This document shows, piece by piece, positions 43,318-53,530 of a stretch of 64,000 nt of DNA; positions within the stretch are counted from its first letter, which is position 1, and the number at the start of each line of letters is the position of its first letter. Under the pieces are notes generated by a model, which did not search any database, was not told the DNA's origin, and worked only from the letters and a program-made list of their open reading frames with translations. The translations under genes and the position numbers were made by a program. Source of the stretch: Enchytraeus crypticus (lineage: Eukaryota > Annelida > Clitellata > Enchytraeida > Enchytraeidae); the NCBI GenBank assembly GCA_905160935.1, contig CAJHZI010000479.1, positions 569,459 to 633,458 of the forward strand, read 5' to 3'.

Positions 43318-46300
43318 TGACATAGAGGGAGCTAGAGAAGGATCTAACCGATGTCAGGATTACGATTACTAGTGGTGACAGCTTTGTGCAGAAGTGATCT
43401 CCTCCTTTCATCTATTGTCCTAGCACTCACTCCATTGCTCAACAGCTGAGCCACTACAAAACACAAGATACAACGATTAACATCCATGATAATATCTATC
43501 ACTCCATTGCTCAACAGCTGAGCCACTACAAAACACACGATACAACGATTAACATCCATGATAATATCTATCACTCCATTGCTCAACAGCTGAGCCACTA
43601 CAAAACACACGATACAACGATTAACATCCATGATAATATCTATCACTCCATAGCTCAACAGCTGAGCCACTACAAAACACAAGATACAACAATTAACATC
43701 CATGATAATATCTATCACTCCATTGCTCAACAGCTGAGCCACTACAAAACTACAAAACACAAGTTACAACAATTAACATCCATGATAATATCTATCACTC
43801 CATTGTTCAACAGCTGAACCACTACAAAACACACGATACAACGATTCACATCCATGATGATACCTATTACTCCATCGCTCACTACAAAACACACGATATA
43901 AACCCCTAGAGTTACACCTAAGCACCAGTCTACACACCTCAGCCCAATGCCAACGATAAGGCACCAATCAGAGGCGTGTAAATGGCTTACTACGCCACTG
44001 ACTACAGCCAAAGGCGAAGTCGGTAAGACAGTCAACTGCGGATCAGTATGTGCGGGGTTCCAATCCTTGGCTCGCCCGTCACTGACATCGTTTTCGAGTG
44101 AGGAAACTGACGTTAACCTTAGTTTTACCAGCTTTTTAATAACTGAACACAACACCACACTGATCTTAGAATACTGATAAATTCCTGTGTAAGGAATTCG
44201 GGTCAAATTGCATCACTTTCGTCCCACAAAGAGATCATTGTGACAAACAGTCACAAGTCAAATACAAACAAGTGAACAGAACCGTTCTATATCAGATATC
44301 AAGTTGTGACTATCACCCAGATTTAAAGCTTTCATTTTCTGTCTCAAATGATGTTAGTGACGAGGCGAGAGCTTGATTTGAACCCTTCACTTACTGAGTC
44401 GCAGTCAGATACTTAAATATCACGGTCACGGACTCTGGCAATGATACAAAGCTTAAGGTAAATTACAATCAAATATAAGTACCACAGCCTTACCTCTAGA
44501 TACGTTGCCTAAAAGCACTGCTTGATGTAGCTCCATCTTACCTACAAGTACAAACAATACCAACAAGATCTGTCAATCATCAGTCACAACCCCGCCTACT
44601 AGTACAAACAATACCAACAAGATCTGTCAATCAACAGTCACAACCCCGCCTACAAGTATATACAATACCAACAAGATCTGTCAATCAACAGTCACAACCC
44701 CGCCTACAAGTATATACAATACCAACAAGATCTGTCAATCATCAGTCACAACCCCACCTACAAGTATACACAATACCAACAACCTGTCAATCATCAGTCA
44801 CAATCCCGCCTACAAGTATATACAATACCAACAACCTGTCAATCATCAGTCACAACCCCGCCTACAAGTATATACAATACAAACAAGATCTGTCAATCAT
44901 CAGTCACAATCCCGCCTACAAGTATATACAATACCAACAACCTGTCAATCATCAGTCACAACCCCACCTACAAGTATACACAATACCAACAACCTGTCAA
45001 TCATCAATGAAATCTAACTTGCAGAATTTTGGACGTACAGAATCATTTCCAATCAAATGTAAGAATCCGTTCAGAATGAGTGGCTTCAAAGTTCATCATC
45101 TCCTACAAAAACAGTCTGTCTCTAAATTCACATTAATTTTCCTTCTTTTAATTATATTGAACCAAATATAGAGTAGAGTCTACTACATAGTAGAGCCATT
45201 TAAACAAAATACTATATACACTAATTTTCCCGAGTTGTGTTCGAGTTGTTTGAAGAATAGATCAACTGGTGACTCCACATGTCGTAGAAGGCGACTATGA
45301 TCAAAACCAAAACTAAGTGCAGTAAATCAAGCAGTCAATCACAAACATAAAGAACAAGGCCTAACCGCGTTCAGTTCTGAACATGTTCATCTCTGAGTCA
45401 GTACCTCTCCTCTCACGAACAATCTTCCTGGTCAGTCCCGTCTGGTCGTAGACACCAAACAACAGCCGCACACCCTCAGATCTGTCCAATTTATCGGCTG
45501 AAGTGCTGCTTGCTGGCTCCGGGGAGAGGCCCAGAGTTTCTCTCGCTCTCTGAAGAGCCGCCGGAGAAGGCATTCTGGACTCAGGCGGTGTGGACGAAGG
45601 CGACAGTGTAAATTGAGGTTCGTAGCAGCTATCCTGATTCCACTGCAACGATGGAGACATCTCTTCTTGTTCTTCTTCTTCCTCTCTTTCCACACGGATC
45701 TCTATCTCATCTCCCACGTGTATCTCGGGTAATTTCTGCGTGCGCTCTTCCGTAGGTGAGACGACGTACTGATAGGGGGCAGTGCCTTTTCCACACTGCA
45801 GTCGCTTCGTGACACAGGGCACAACAATGACCCTCTGCGACCCAAACACGACAGCTGCCTTAGGTAGCGGCATGTCGCGGCGTTTCTCCTGATTACGACA
45901 CATATGAAGTTCCACAGGAATGTCAAGGTCACTCTGACACATCTGCAGTAGGTCAAGGTCATCCTGGTGCTCAGCAGAACATGCCCCCAGCCTCTGCAGC
46001 AGGTCAAGGTCAGTATGATGTCTCTGCTGCAGGTCAAGGTCAGTCCGACGCCTCTGCTGCAGCTCAAGGTCAGTCTGACGCCTCTGCTGCAGCTCAAGGT
46101 CACTCTGATGCCTCTGATGCAGATCAAGGTCTGCATGATGCCTCTGCTGCAAGTCAAGGTCAGTCTGGTGCTGATCAGAACACGCCCCCAGCCTCTGCTG
46201 CAGCACACAGTGAGTACCAGTGATAGGACGCTGACTCTAAAGAAACAATTGTAGAATGTCTAAAGTAATATAAATATCACAATCTAAAAGCCGATCAAGT

Positions 46301-49300
46301 TCTAAGCAAGAATCAGGCCCGTATTTAGGGGAGGGCCCAGGGGGCCCGAGCCCCGAGCCCCCCACCAAACGGGGCCTCCCACCAGATTCATCAATTTTTT
46401 AGAGTCTAAAATTTAAAAAATGAGTGTAATATATTAAATATAACAAGTCTTGAAATGTACAATGTCACAATTGTATCTTTCAATTTAAGAGAAATAAATT
46501 AATTTAAATTATTATTTAATAATAAATTAATTTAATATGCGCTATGACAATTTGACAATTCTTAATTATGGTAGCCTACAAATATACATGTACTGTATAT
46601 TAATATAAAGCCTATGGGTGAATTAGGGGCCTATTAACTACTGTAGCTCACTCGTTGCTAGTTGGCAAAGGATTTTCAAACTGGAAGCGTGCCCTTGAAA
46701 AGCTTCGTTGTCATGAACAATCCAAAGAACACATTAAATCGACTATTGCATTTACTCAGAGACAGAAGATACTAGAAAGAATTGATACCAATTTGCAGCA
46801 AGAAATCCAGAAACAGGAGCAATACTGGAAATTGGTTTTGGAGCGTGTTACTACTGTTATAAAATTCATTGCTGAGCGCGGATTAGCATTTAGAGGAGAC
46901 AATGAATTACTTGGTTCGCCAAAAAATGGAAATTTCCTTGGTATTCTAGAGCTGATTGCACTCTACGACACATTTCTAGCTCAACACATGAAGAACCATG
47001 GCAGTCGAGGTAGTGGTCACACTAACTATTTGTCTTCAGCAATAATGGAGGAGCTGATATCAATTATGGGAAGAACAGTTTTAGTTGAAATTGTTCGTCG
47101 TGTTAAGCTATCTAAGTACTTTTCTATTTCATTGGACTCCACACCTGACGAAAGTCATGTGGATCAATTGACTCTAGTGCTTCGGTACCTTGAGAATATA
47201 TTCTCCTGTAGAGCGTTTTGTTACATTCATGGCCAACAAAGGACATAAAGCGCAAGAAATATTTGATGCTCTGATAGAGTTTCTAAATGAACATGAGCTT
47301 GATGTGGAAAACATTAGAGGTCAAAGCTATGATAATGCTTCTGCCATGAGCGGCATCTACAATGGTTTGCAGGCTAAGGTAATTGAGAGGAATGCTTACG
47401 CATCCTGGATTCCTTGCACAGCATACTCTCTCAATCTCGTTGGAAAAAATGCAGCCAAGTCCTGCTCAAGTGCAGTGAATTACTTTGACTTTCTTGAAAA
47501 ACTATACACCTTCTTTACACACTCTACACATCGAAATAAAATTCTAGCTGAAGCTTTGAAATCTGCCAATGATTCCTTAACTCTCAAGCGGGTCACCACT
47601 ACTAGGTGGTCATGCAGAGCCGACGCAACAAAGGCTTTGAAGTTGGGGTACCAGCAAATAAGTAGAGCATTAGACCAGTTCAACGATAATGTTGAAGAGA
47701 AGGCTTGCGTTCGTTGTGAGGCTGAAGGACTATTGGCTCGGATGAATCAGTTGGAAATCGGGATTTACACAGCATTCTGGGATGATATTCTTCAGAGGGT
47801 GGATGCAACCAATCGTAGTTTGCAATGTGCAAAGTTTGATCTGAATACAGCATTTGCTCTACTTACTAGTTTGAGGGACTTCATCTACACAAGACGTGAT
47901 TTCTTTGAAAACTATGAAGAGCAAGGTAAAGAGCTAAGTCAGTCAACTAGTTACATGCAGATGGTAAAACGAAAGAGGCGTCGCAATGCTCGCCTTGACC
48001 CCTTGGACTATGGATCAGCAGAAGAGACAAAACTAGAGCCGTCAATAAGGTACAAAGTAGAGAGCTTCCTCCCTGTAATTGACCAATTCATACATTCTTT
48101 CAACCATCGTCTCCAAGCTTATGAAGAACTATCCAGTCGATTTGGTTGCTTTGGGTGCTTATCAAAACTATCTTCAGCTGATATTAAAAGTGCAGCCGAA
48201 CCACTCATCAAAGCGTACCCAGATGATCTGGACAATTTGTTTACTGATGAGCTGCTTCAGTTCGCAAAGTTTGCTTGTAGCTTTACAGACGAAGAGCCTA
48301 CAGACATTAGCAGTGAACTGCATTTATACAGACTCATTATTAGAAAAGGAGTTTTGGATAGTTTTCCAAATGTCGCAGTTGTGTTAAGAATATATCTCGT
48401 TTTGATGGTCAGTAACTGCAGTGCCGAACGTTCGTTCTCGAAGCTCAAATTAATCGAAAATTGTCTCAGAACATCCATGACTCAAGAACGACTGGTTAAT
48501 CTTGTAATAATGAGCATTGAATCTGATCTTTTGCAGGAAATAAATTTTAACGACGTTATCACTAACTTTGCAAAAGCTAAGTCTAGAAGAGTAACTGGAA
48601 TTTGAACAGCCGCTGATAGTATATCCACTCTATGTTTTTGGGCGCATGTGGTGTTTGCTGGGTTAAAAGAATATACCATTTAAACTTTCTAAATGAATTT
48701 ATCTTTCACTCCCTCTTTGAAAGACCATACATGGTCCTAGACTACTAGGCGCAAATAAGACAACTTATTTTACTGTGATTGTTGTTAAACAGCTGGTAAA
48801 GTAAAAAGCTGGTCAAGCTGATGTTAACGTCAGTTTCCTTGCTCGAAAGCAATGTCAGTGACGGGCGAGCCCAGGATTTGAACCCCGCACATACTGATCA
48901 GCAGTCGAGTATCTTAATAATCTTATTCGGTTTCATTTTACTGTATTCAATTTATTTGATGAATATTTGAATGCTATAACAACAGTTTCATCTATCAAAA
49001 GCGATCCCGGAAAAACTGGGCCCCAGGCCCCCCACCAGTCAAATCCGCCCCTGGCAAGAATAAAGCAGAAAACAGCAAAATGACAAATTGACTTCATAAA
49101 TTTAATTAACTTATTGTGACATACTTGCATAAATGTACCTCTGTTGACGTTGAAACCCGTCTATCAAATAGTAGACCAACTATGTAAACTATCTAAATCT
49201 CTCCAAAATGGTAATATATCATCTAAACTACCTAAATTTTTAGAAAATTTGGCGTCATCAGCAAATTTACACAATTTGGCTATTATGCTGTTAATAAGAA

Positions 49301-49692
49301 ATTAGCTATCAAATAGAAGAGACGCTACACCGCACAGTCCACAAATAGAAGCAGACTATGAACTCCCTTTTATGATAGCAGATTTGTAAAAATTTTCAGT
49401 GAGTTGGAGATGCATTACAGTACAACTTTGCAAATAGGAACAATCAAATAATATTGACAGATTTTCATTGAGATTTCCGCTACCAAACTACCAGTAGAAT
49501 AGTTTTGCGAAACAAGATTAACTAGACCATGGTGCAGAATCATACCTGACTTCTAGTCGCCTCCAGAGGATGCGTACGGGCGCTCAGCTGGTTTTCCAGT
49601 TCATTCAGCGATAGCTCGTGTGTTGGATCAGTGCAATCTGCAGCGCATCCAATTCCTGAGCCCGACAAGCCACCACTCTTTCCACTTTCCAT
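38026..49692 (-). CDS. ANKRD54-like: Ankyrin-repeat protein resembling ANKRD54, with a long novel N-terminus
   Basis: Eight GT-AG exons, all phases consistent: 49692-49546, 46236-45366, 44541-44494, 43453-43349, 42683-42612, 41618-41571, 40418-40261, 38244-38026; 1668 nt, 555 aa. Vertebrate ANKRD54 (a small nucleocytoplasmic adaptor that binds the kinase Lyn) has about 300 aa. The match is in the ankyrin repeats (LLLSYGADPNQKDIIGNTAL) and in the C-terminus (REELNDICNKLQ ... YLARLSLN, versus a closely similar end in ANKRD54). The first ~340 residues are low-complexity and charged and I recognise no domain there. Start: first in-frame ATG of exon 1. The first intron contains a hAT transposon. 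It converges on TTYH. Confidence 0.8.
38412..38600 (+). mobile_element. SINE family B, 5'-truncated
   Basis: Begins within the tRNA part at TGAAGTTTTAAATGACAG and keeps GGGTTCAAATCCCAGCC and the body. In ANKRD54-like intron 7. Confidence 0.75.
38680..39125. repeat. 15-bp array (AGTCAGTACTGTCAG), ANKRD54-like intron 7
   Basis: About 28 units, all divisible by three, open on both strands (VRVST and TDSDS/LTVLT type). Pure repeat; not a gene. Confidence 0.9.
39123..39212 (-). other. tRNA-like sequence, not a functional tRNA
   Basis: Reverse complement holds GGCGGTGGATGGCCTAGTGG (A-box-like), TAGCACACTGGCCTGAGAGG and GTGTTCAAATCCCAG (B-box-like), but the acceptor arms do not pair. Likely a SINE head or pseudo-tRNA. 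A similar block sits at 51745-51830 (+). Confidence 0.5.
39251..39507 (+). repeat. 257-bp segment, identical copy of 35546-35802
   Basis: Same ends as the partner copy. Preceded by a tRNA-like block (39123-39212, minus strand) and the 15-bp array. Lies within ANKRD54-like intron 7. Confidence 0.85.
39748..39985 (+). mobile_element. SINE family B
   Basis: TCAATAGCGCAATGGTTAGA head, GGGTTCGAATCCCAGCC B box, GATCTGAGAGTAAAATC body and an (ATT)n tail. Confidence 0.82.
40495..40625 (-). mobile_element. SINE family A, diverged
   Basis: Reverse complement has GGGTTCAAATCCAGTGC and the GACGTTAAAATTGGC tail. In the ANKRD54-like intron 6. Confidence 0.68.
40870..41130 (-). repeat. Dispersed repeat family C
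   Basis: Reverse-strand copy: GGAGCCTAGGCGCTCACCAA, CCTTTCTGACGTTGGTATGG; the (ATC)n start is at 41116-41130. In ANKRD54-like intron 6. Confidence 0.74.
41571..44541 (-). CDS. ANKRD54-like exons 3-6: ankyrin repeats
   Basis: 44541-44494 (KMELHQAVLLGNVSR), 43453-43349 (VAQLLSNGVSARTIDERRRS then LLHKAVTTSNRNPDI), 42683-42612 (VRLLLSYGADPNQKDIIGNT then ALHL), 41618-41571 (GVSVQHYEIVKMLLENG). All borders are phase 1, so each exon is a skippable cassette. They read as about three ankyrin repeats (LLL-x-x-GADPN, G-NTALHL). Confidence 0.88.
42296..42480 (-). mobile_element. LINE 3' UTR fragment (same family as 17,411-17,575)
   Basis: Reverse complement shares CCTGGACCA, the TTCAGAT/TTGCAGAT block, GATCTGTAGTGATGTGTG, GGGACGTCCCTGACATCATC and the TGAGGAAAAAGACGTTA tail followed by (ATT)n. 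Truncated upstream. Lies in ANKRD54-like intron 5. Confidence 0.75.
43453..43895 (-). repeat. 72-bp minisatellite made of ANKRD54-like exon 4 start copies
   Basis: Acceptor plus exon start (TTTTGTAG then TGGCTCAGCTGTTGAGCAAT) recurs every 72 bp at 43453, 43525, 43597, 43669 and 43741; a further copy is offset by an 8-bp insertion (~43,821) and one is degraded (~43,885). The minus-strand frame is open through the first five units. Confidence 0.9.
43994..44128 (+). mobile_element. SINE family A
   Basis: TACAGCCAAAGGCGAAGTCG to GACGTTAACCTTAG. In ANKRD54-like intron 3. Confidence 0.78.
44335..44440 (-). mobile_element. SINE family A, degraded
   Basis: Reverse complement keeps GGGTTCAAATCAAGCTC and the following CGCCTCGTCACTAACATC. 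Ends are lost. Confidence 0.5.
44545..45005 (-). repeat. ~50-58-bp array repeating the ANKRD54-like exon 3 acceptor tract
   Basis: Sense unit contains TTGGTATTGTATATACTTGT then AG|GCGGGGTTGTGACTG, about nine copies upstream of the real TTTGTACTTGTAG|GTAAGATGG. The acceptor tract, not the exon body, is repeated. Confidence 0.78.
45366..46236 (-). CDS. ANKRD54-like exon 2: charged N-terminal region with 10-residue coding repeats
   Basis: An 871-nt exon open throughout, acceptor TTCTTTAG|AGT, donor CGCG|GTTAGG (phase 1). Residues near its start contain about six 10-aa repeats of the type DLDLQQRHHT / DLELQQRRQT, flanked by two copies of LGACS. Then come KAAVVFGSQRVIVVPC, an acidic stretch EREEEEEQEE, Ser/Pro-rich sequence, and GVYDQTGLTRKIVRERRGT. 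No family is recognised for this part. Confidence 0.75.
46655..48605 (+). pseudogene. hAT transposase (ZMYM/DUF4371-type) with a frameshift
   Basis: Two overlapping frames, 46655-47248 and 47190-48605, together make one transposase of about 640 residues. A single frame change near 47,195-47,245 separates FSISLDSTPDESHVDQLTLV from VERFVTFMANKGHKAQEIFD. Catalytic acidic residues are visible in LDSTPDE and GQSYDNASAMSG, and the dimerisation block reads NCSAERSFSKLKLIENCLRT. The N-terminal zinc finger seems incomplete. Few other defects, so the copy is fairly young. Not a host gene. Confidence 0.85.
48790..48920 (-). mobile_element. SINE family A nested in the hAT element
   Basis: Reverse complement: ATACTCGACTGCTGATCAG, GGGTTCAAATCC, CACTGACATTGC and GACGTTAACATCAGC. 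It lies between the transposase stop and the right hAT end, so it inserted after the transposon arrived or travelled with it. Confidence 0.78.
49546..49692 (-). CDS. ANKRD54-like exon 1
   Basis: 49 codons: MESGKSGGLSGSGIGCAADC, then ELSLNELENQLSARTHPLEA and TRSQ. Donor CAG|GTATGA, phase 0. It joins exon 2 (SQRPITGTHC). Unlike the AT-rich flanks it has balanced base composition. Assignment to this gene rests on phase, strand and absence of any other partner, not on homology. Confidence 0.65.
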
Positions 49693-50479
49693 TTGCGAAT
49701 AGGTAGCTTGAAAACTAACTAGTTTAAATCTGCAGATTTATTAGGCAGTTAGTGTGTATTTTAAATGCAATAGTAGGCTCTCGCTTTCTGTCGAATATTT
49801 CTAGATCTTAATAAGAATTAGCGCATAAAATGATATGATTTCTTTCTACGATAATCTTTCTAATTTATTATAAACTTTCCTGAGTTTTACTCCCCAAGCT
49901 CTTTTGTAAAGTTTCACACAATGAAAATAAATAAACAAACCGGCATATGTCGAATTGGTAGTGCTGCTGGGCGCGGCTGTGCACAGGTTTCATTGATTAC
50001 ACAATGACACTATATCAAAATCTTGCCTACCAAATAGATATGGGTCGAAAGACAATGACATAGTACAGACACCAGGGGGCGATATCTACAACTAAAATAT
50101 TTGTACAGGGCAATTTATCATCCATGACGAGCTCGACAACTTCTAGGCATGTCCATGGCATCGAATAAAGAATTACATTGTATTCTTTATCTTTAGTACA
50201 TGGGTCTTTAATTTATAATCAATTCAACAGATTAAAGCACAGATCCAAGCCAACTTTGGACTGATTTTCTGGATTTTGGAATTTGCACCGTTATTGAACC
50301 TTCTTTTACATTTAGTAACCCTAGTTATGATAAATTTCATTATAACTAAAATATTAAAATATTTATAGTTTAAATTAGCAAACTAACAAATTTACAAATT
50401 AAATTATAAATGCTAATTTTAAAATTACTTGCATTACTATTTATTCGAATTTAGAATTTAAAAAATCTGCCATCGGTCG

Positions 50480-50640
50480 AGTCTGGAAAATTTCCTGTTA
50501 CTATAAATGTCGAACAGTTTATTATGGTGAGAAGTCGTTGCCTCTTGCATGTCCCAAATTGTGGAATGAACTTCCATTTTATAAGACATTAATTCTGATA
50601 AACTTTATCGATTTAAAAAGAGTATTGTAAGAGAACGGTT
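50480..50640 (+). mobile_element. LINE ORF2 C-terminal fragment
   Basis: A short + strand translation reads TVYYGEKSLPLACPKLWNEL then P, the 'GE-x-SLP...A-x-x-LWN-x-LP' end of CR1/L2/Jockey-type LINEs. No other domain is recognisable around it. Degraded. Confidence 0.6.
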
Positions 50641-51984
50641 CGAATTCGTGGGTCCCCTGTAATGTATTTACGGGTCTCCTAGTGTATCTAATATGGGCCC
50701 CTAACAGGGAAACGCGACTCAGAAAAAAGAGAGCTAGGGGAACATGTGCAATTCCCATGCGCCCCCCCCCCCCCCTCTTTAACCACTAACGTTAAATAAT
50801 GACTGATTTAATACACTAATTATTAGAATAGTTTCTGATGTATCATGCATGTACTACTCCTGCCATTTTTTTAGAGTCCTCACTCTCTTCAGCATCATTG
50901 CTAATTACTAATTAGTTCTTTCTTTCTGTACAGTTTATGGATTATTTAAAAAGCAAGATTTAAAGTACTAAAATCTCAGTTTTAGTTGGATTAAACGGCG
51001 ACTTACACGTAGAATGTAAGTCTAACAACTACGCAAGTTGCATCATTGACAAGCCAGAGGGAATGGGAAAAGGTATGAAGTTTAAGAAAAAAAAGTCGAA
51101 ATGTAAACATTGCGCTTCGTGACTCATATACGAGGACCGAATGCATGTGTTCTTGGGTGGGGATTGTCGCTCCTCGTTGTTTGTTAAATGTGGGTTTAAC
51201 ATAAAGGTCAGACGCTAGAGGGCCGGACTTCTTTTCAAGACGTCAGGTGTACCGGTGTACCCTGAGAGGTGAACGTTAAAGATTTTACGCTCTGATCAGC
51301 TCTACCGGGATTTGATCCAAGACCTCATCAAGGACAGACATTTGAAATTTTATGTTGCTTCAGTGAAAGGCTTTTAGGGCCTATACTTGATGCCTTTACA
51401 CAATGAGCCACGGAAACATTCGGTGGTTTGACTGATAACGTCTGCTATGTTTAGTTTTACGCGGCCCTCGAGACGCGTCACGTGACTCAACCGCTGTCTA
51501 GCCTTCATCATCTAGAGGCCAGTTAACCCGGGCTTCCGTTAAGCTTTCACCGCTTACCAACACTTTTTTGTTTGTTTTTTGTTCGCATAGTTACACACAT
51601 GACATACTGCATGTGCTACATAGTTTCCTTTCTTGGTTTCTGTGTTTGTAGTTTTCATTATTTCTTCCATTCCTCTCCATGGTTATTAGTAATCGTTGCC
51701 TTTTGTTAACAAAGACTTAACAAAGCATCGCTATTTATAGATGTGCCGGTTGGATGGCCGAATGGATAGCACATTTGTCTGTGAAGTTGGAGTTCGCCAT
51801 CGGTTCTAATCCCAACCGTACAATACATAACGTAATCAACACTGGGTCAGAAAGCACAATTTCTTGTTTGAGACCCGCACACAATAAGAACATTAAAAAC
51901 TTACCTGCATAACCAGCATAGCATAACATAATTAACATATTACGACTTATTGCGACTATCTTCGAAGGTCAAATATCTTCTCCT

Positions 51985-52140
51985 AAAACAGTAACTGTAA
52001 GTGTTACCCAAGGCCCTGCCATGGTTCCTCCTGCGTTTGTTGCTGTTTCCTCTGATCTAACGACAATACATTCAACAAATTCCTTACTAAAATTTGCTGA
52101 TGATACACATCTCATAGTACCATCTTCTCATCTTCATTTA
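51985..52140 (+). mobile_element. Reverse transcriptase core fragment of a degraded LINE
   Basis: In + frame: VTQGPAMVPPAFVAVSSDLT and NSLLKFADDTHLIVPSSH, i.e. the PQG-x-x-x-PP/FADD region of LINE RT. Later pieces at 53474-53522 (KFLGVEIDEHLSF) and perhaps 54300-54450 (YLRQLPVELKI) may be from the same decayed copy. Confidence 0.65.
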
Positions 52141-52639
52141 ACAGAAGCAGAATTAACTTATAGAAAGCTGTGTGACAGTGAACACTCTATAGCTAAACTT
52201 TACGTACATCTTTATGTTTGCAAAGTTGTTGTAAGGCTGAATGATCGATGTCATCTATCAAGAATGCTATTGTTAGCTTTGCAAGAGAAGTGGACTATGG
52301 GAGTATGACAGATCTACAGTATCGTAGCTTAATAACTGTCGGTTTATTACTTAATTCGTTTTATTTCTGCACCTTGATGCTTGTTTGCTATGTTCACCTC
52401 TTCTTCTTTTCTATTTGTTCTTTGTGGATTGTTTCCGCGTAATAATACATATAACTGAGCCAGAGTTCAGGGAAGCCCCAGAACAAGGTTGAGTTGAGGA
52501 AAGCCCCAAAACGAGGTTAAGTTAAGAGAAGCCGCAGAGCGAGGTTATAGAGTTTGCATGCGTTGAACTTTCAAATGTGATCACGTACAGCAGTCGATGA
52601 ACCAGCGTAACGTGGCTCAGCTTTTAGCTTTAAACACTA

Positions 52640-52850
52640 TTGCTTATATAAGTTAAAACGCGATTGCTTATATAAAAGTTAAATAATGATTACTTATATA
52701 AGATATATAACGATTGCTTATATAAGTTAAATAACGATTACTTATATAAGTTAATAACGATTGCTTATATAAGCTAAATAACGATTGTTTATATAAGTTA
52801 AATAACGATTGTTTTTATAAGTTAATAACGATTGCTTACATAAGTTTTAG
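52640..52850. repeat. ~24-bp array (AACGATTGCTTATATAAGTT)
   Basis: Nine units, each with TTATATAAG, a TATA-like palindrome. No recognised gene adjacent. Confidence 0.85.
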
Positions 52851-53473
52851 TATACAGCAACAAGCGGTGGATTATATTTTCGTAGTAACGACCGTAGGAT
52901 GGTAACTAGTACTTGGAATGGGGCACTGGGAAGTGTAAATTTAGGCTAAACTGGCCCATAAAGGGCTATGACTCAGCGAACTTGACCGATGGTCTCTGTT
53001 ACAGGGGGCTGGGCGTAGTGGTTGTTGCTGTGTAGTAAATGTTAAATAGTATCGAATAAACCATACGCCGATTGTGACTGTGACAGACAGTTATTAGAAC
53101 TACTCAGAGCTATAGAGCCGTTTAACGTCCGATTCTGTAACCAACAGCGTCATCGGGGTCACTATAGTTGTACTAGCTTCTTATCTTACTGCTTACTGGT
53201 GTTGCGTAGCTCAAAACATGTACTGATCATTTAGTGTCATAGGGTTAAGGTTGTAATTATCACTTATATGTGCAACTTGTCTATGTCTTTTCTGATCTTA
53301 TTTAATTAAAATTAATAATGTACGGAATTCAGTGATTTTGTCATGTTATTCAGAGAGAAATAAAAGTTGTATCATGCATATGACGTAAGATTTAAAACTT
53401 GGATCTGTTAGATCTACTGTATATTATGCAATGTTAAAGCAAATAGTTTAAAACATTAATCCACTAATCAAGT

Positions 53474-53522
53474 AATGGTTAAGTTCCTTGGTGTAGAAAT
53501 TGACGAACATTTAAGTTTTTCT
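53474..53522 (+). mobile_element. LINE RT thumb-region fragment
   Basis: Short + strand translation VKFLGVEIDEHLSF matches the 'FLGV-x-ID-x-x-L-x-F' motif after the RT catalytic core. It ends right before the GC-rich orphan ORF. Confidence 0.55.
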
Positions 53523-53530
53523 GAAATCTT

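Larger units (their letters stand above)
46314..49053 (+). mobile_element. hAT-superfamily DNA transposon with 8-bp target duplication
   Basis: Direct flanks GCAAGAAT at 46306-46313 and 49054-49061 are identical, the 8-bp target site duplication typical of hAT. Ends are imperfect inverted repeats: CAGGCCCGTATTTAGGGG at left, and reverse complement CAGGGGCGGATTTGACTG at right, both GC-rich inside. The transposase (46655-48605) is ZMYM/TTF-type hAT. It lies in intron 1 of the ankyrin gene, antisense to it, and carries a nested SINE at ~48,790-48,920. Confidence 0.93.
49693..53530. other. Gene-poor region upstream of the ANKRD54-like gene
   Basis: Degraded LINE pieces at 50,480-50,640 and 51,985-52,140, a poly-C run at 50,762-50,775, a tRNA-like block at 51,745-51,830, the 24-bp array at 52,640-52,850. 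The promoter of the minus-strand gene should lie just right of 49,692. Nothing else supported. Confidence 0.65.

Noticed and set aside
43947-44177. ORF containing a [20 protein letters not shown] segment, similar ORFs near 10,208, 17,746 and 3,348
   Set aside because: This peptide is the translation of SINE family A and recurs wherever the SINE does.
45967-46254. Plus-strand ORF rich in Ala/Ser/Gln
   Set aside because: Antisense of the repeat region in ANKRD54-like exon 2; the minus frame continues through a full exon with splice sites.
50762-50775. Poly-C run as a structural or regulatory signal
   Set aside because: Single homopolymer with no associated motif; prone to sequencing error.
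51735-51938. Candidate tRNA gene (A-box-like GGCCGAATGGATAGCAC, B-box-like GGTTCTAATCCC)
   Set aside because: No pairing acceptor stem and poor T-arm; treated as a tRNA-derived remnant.
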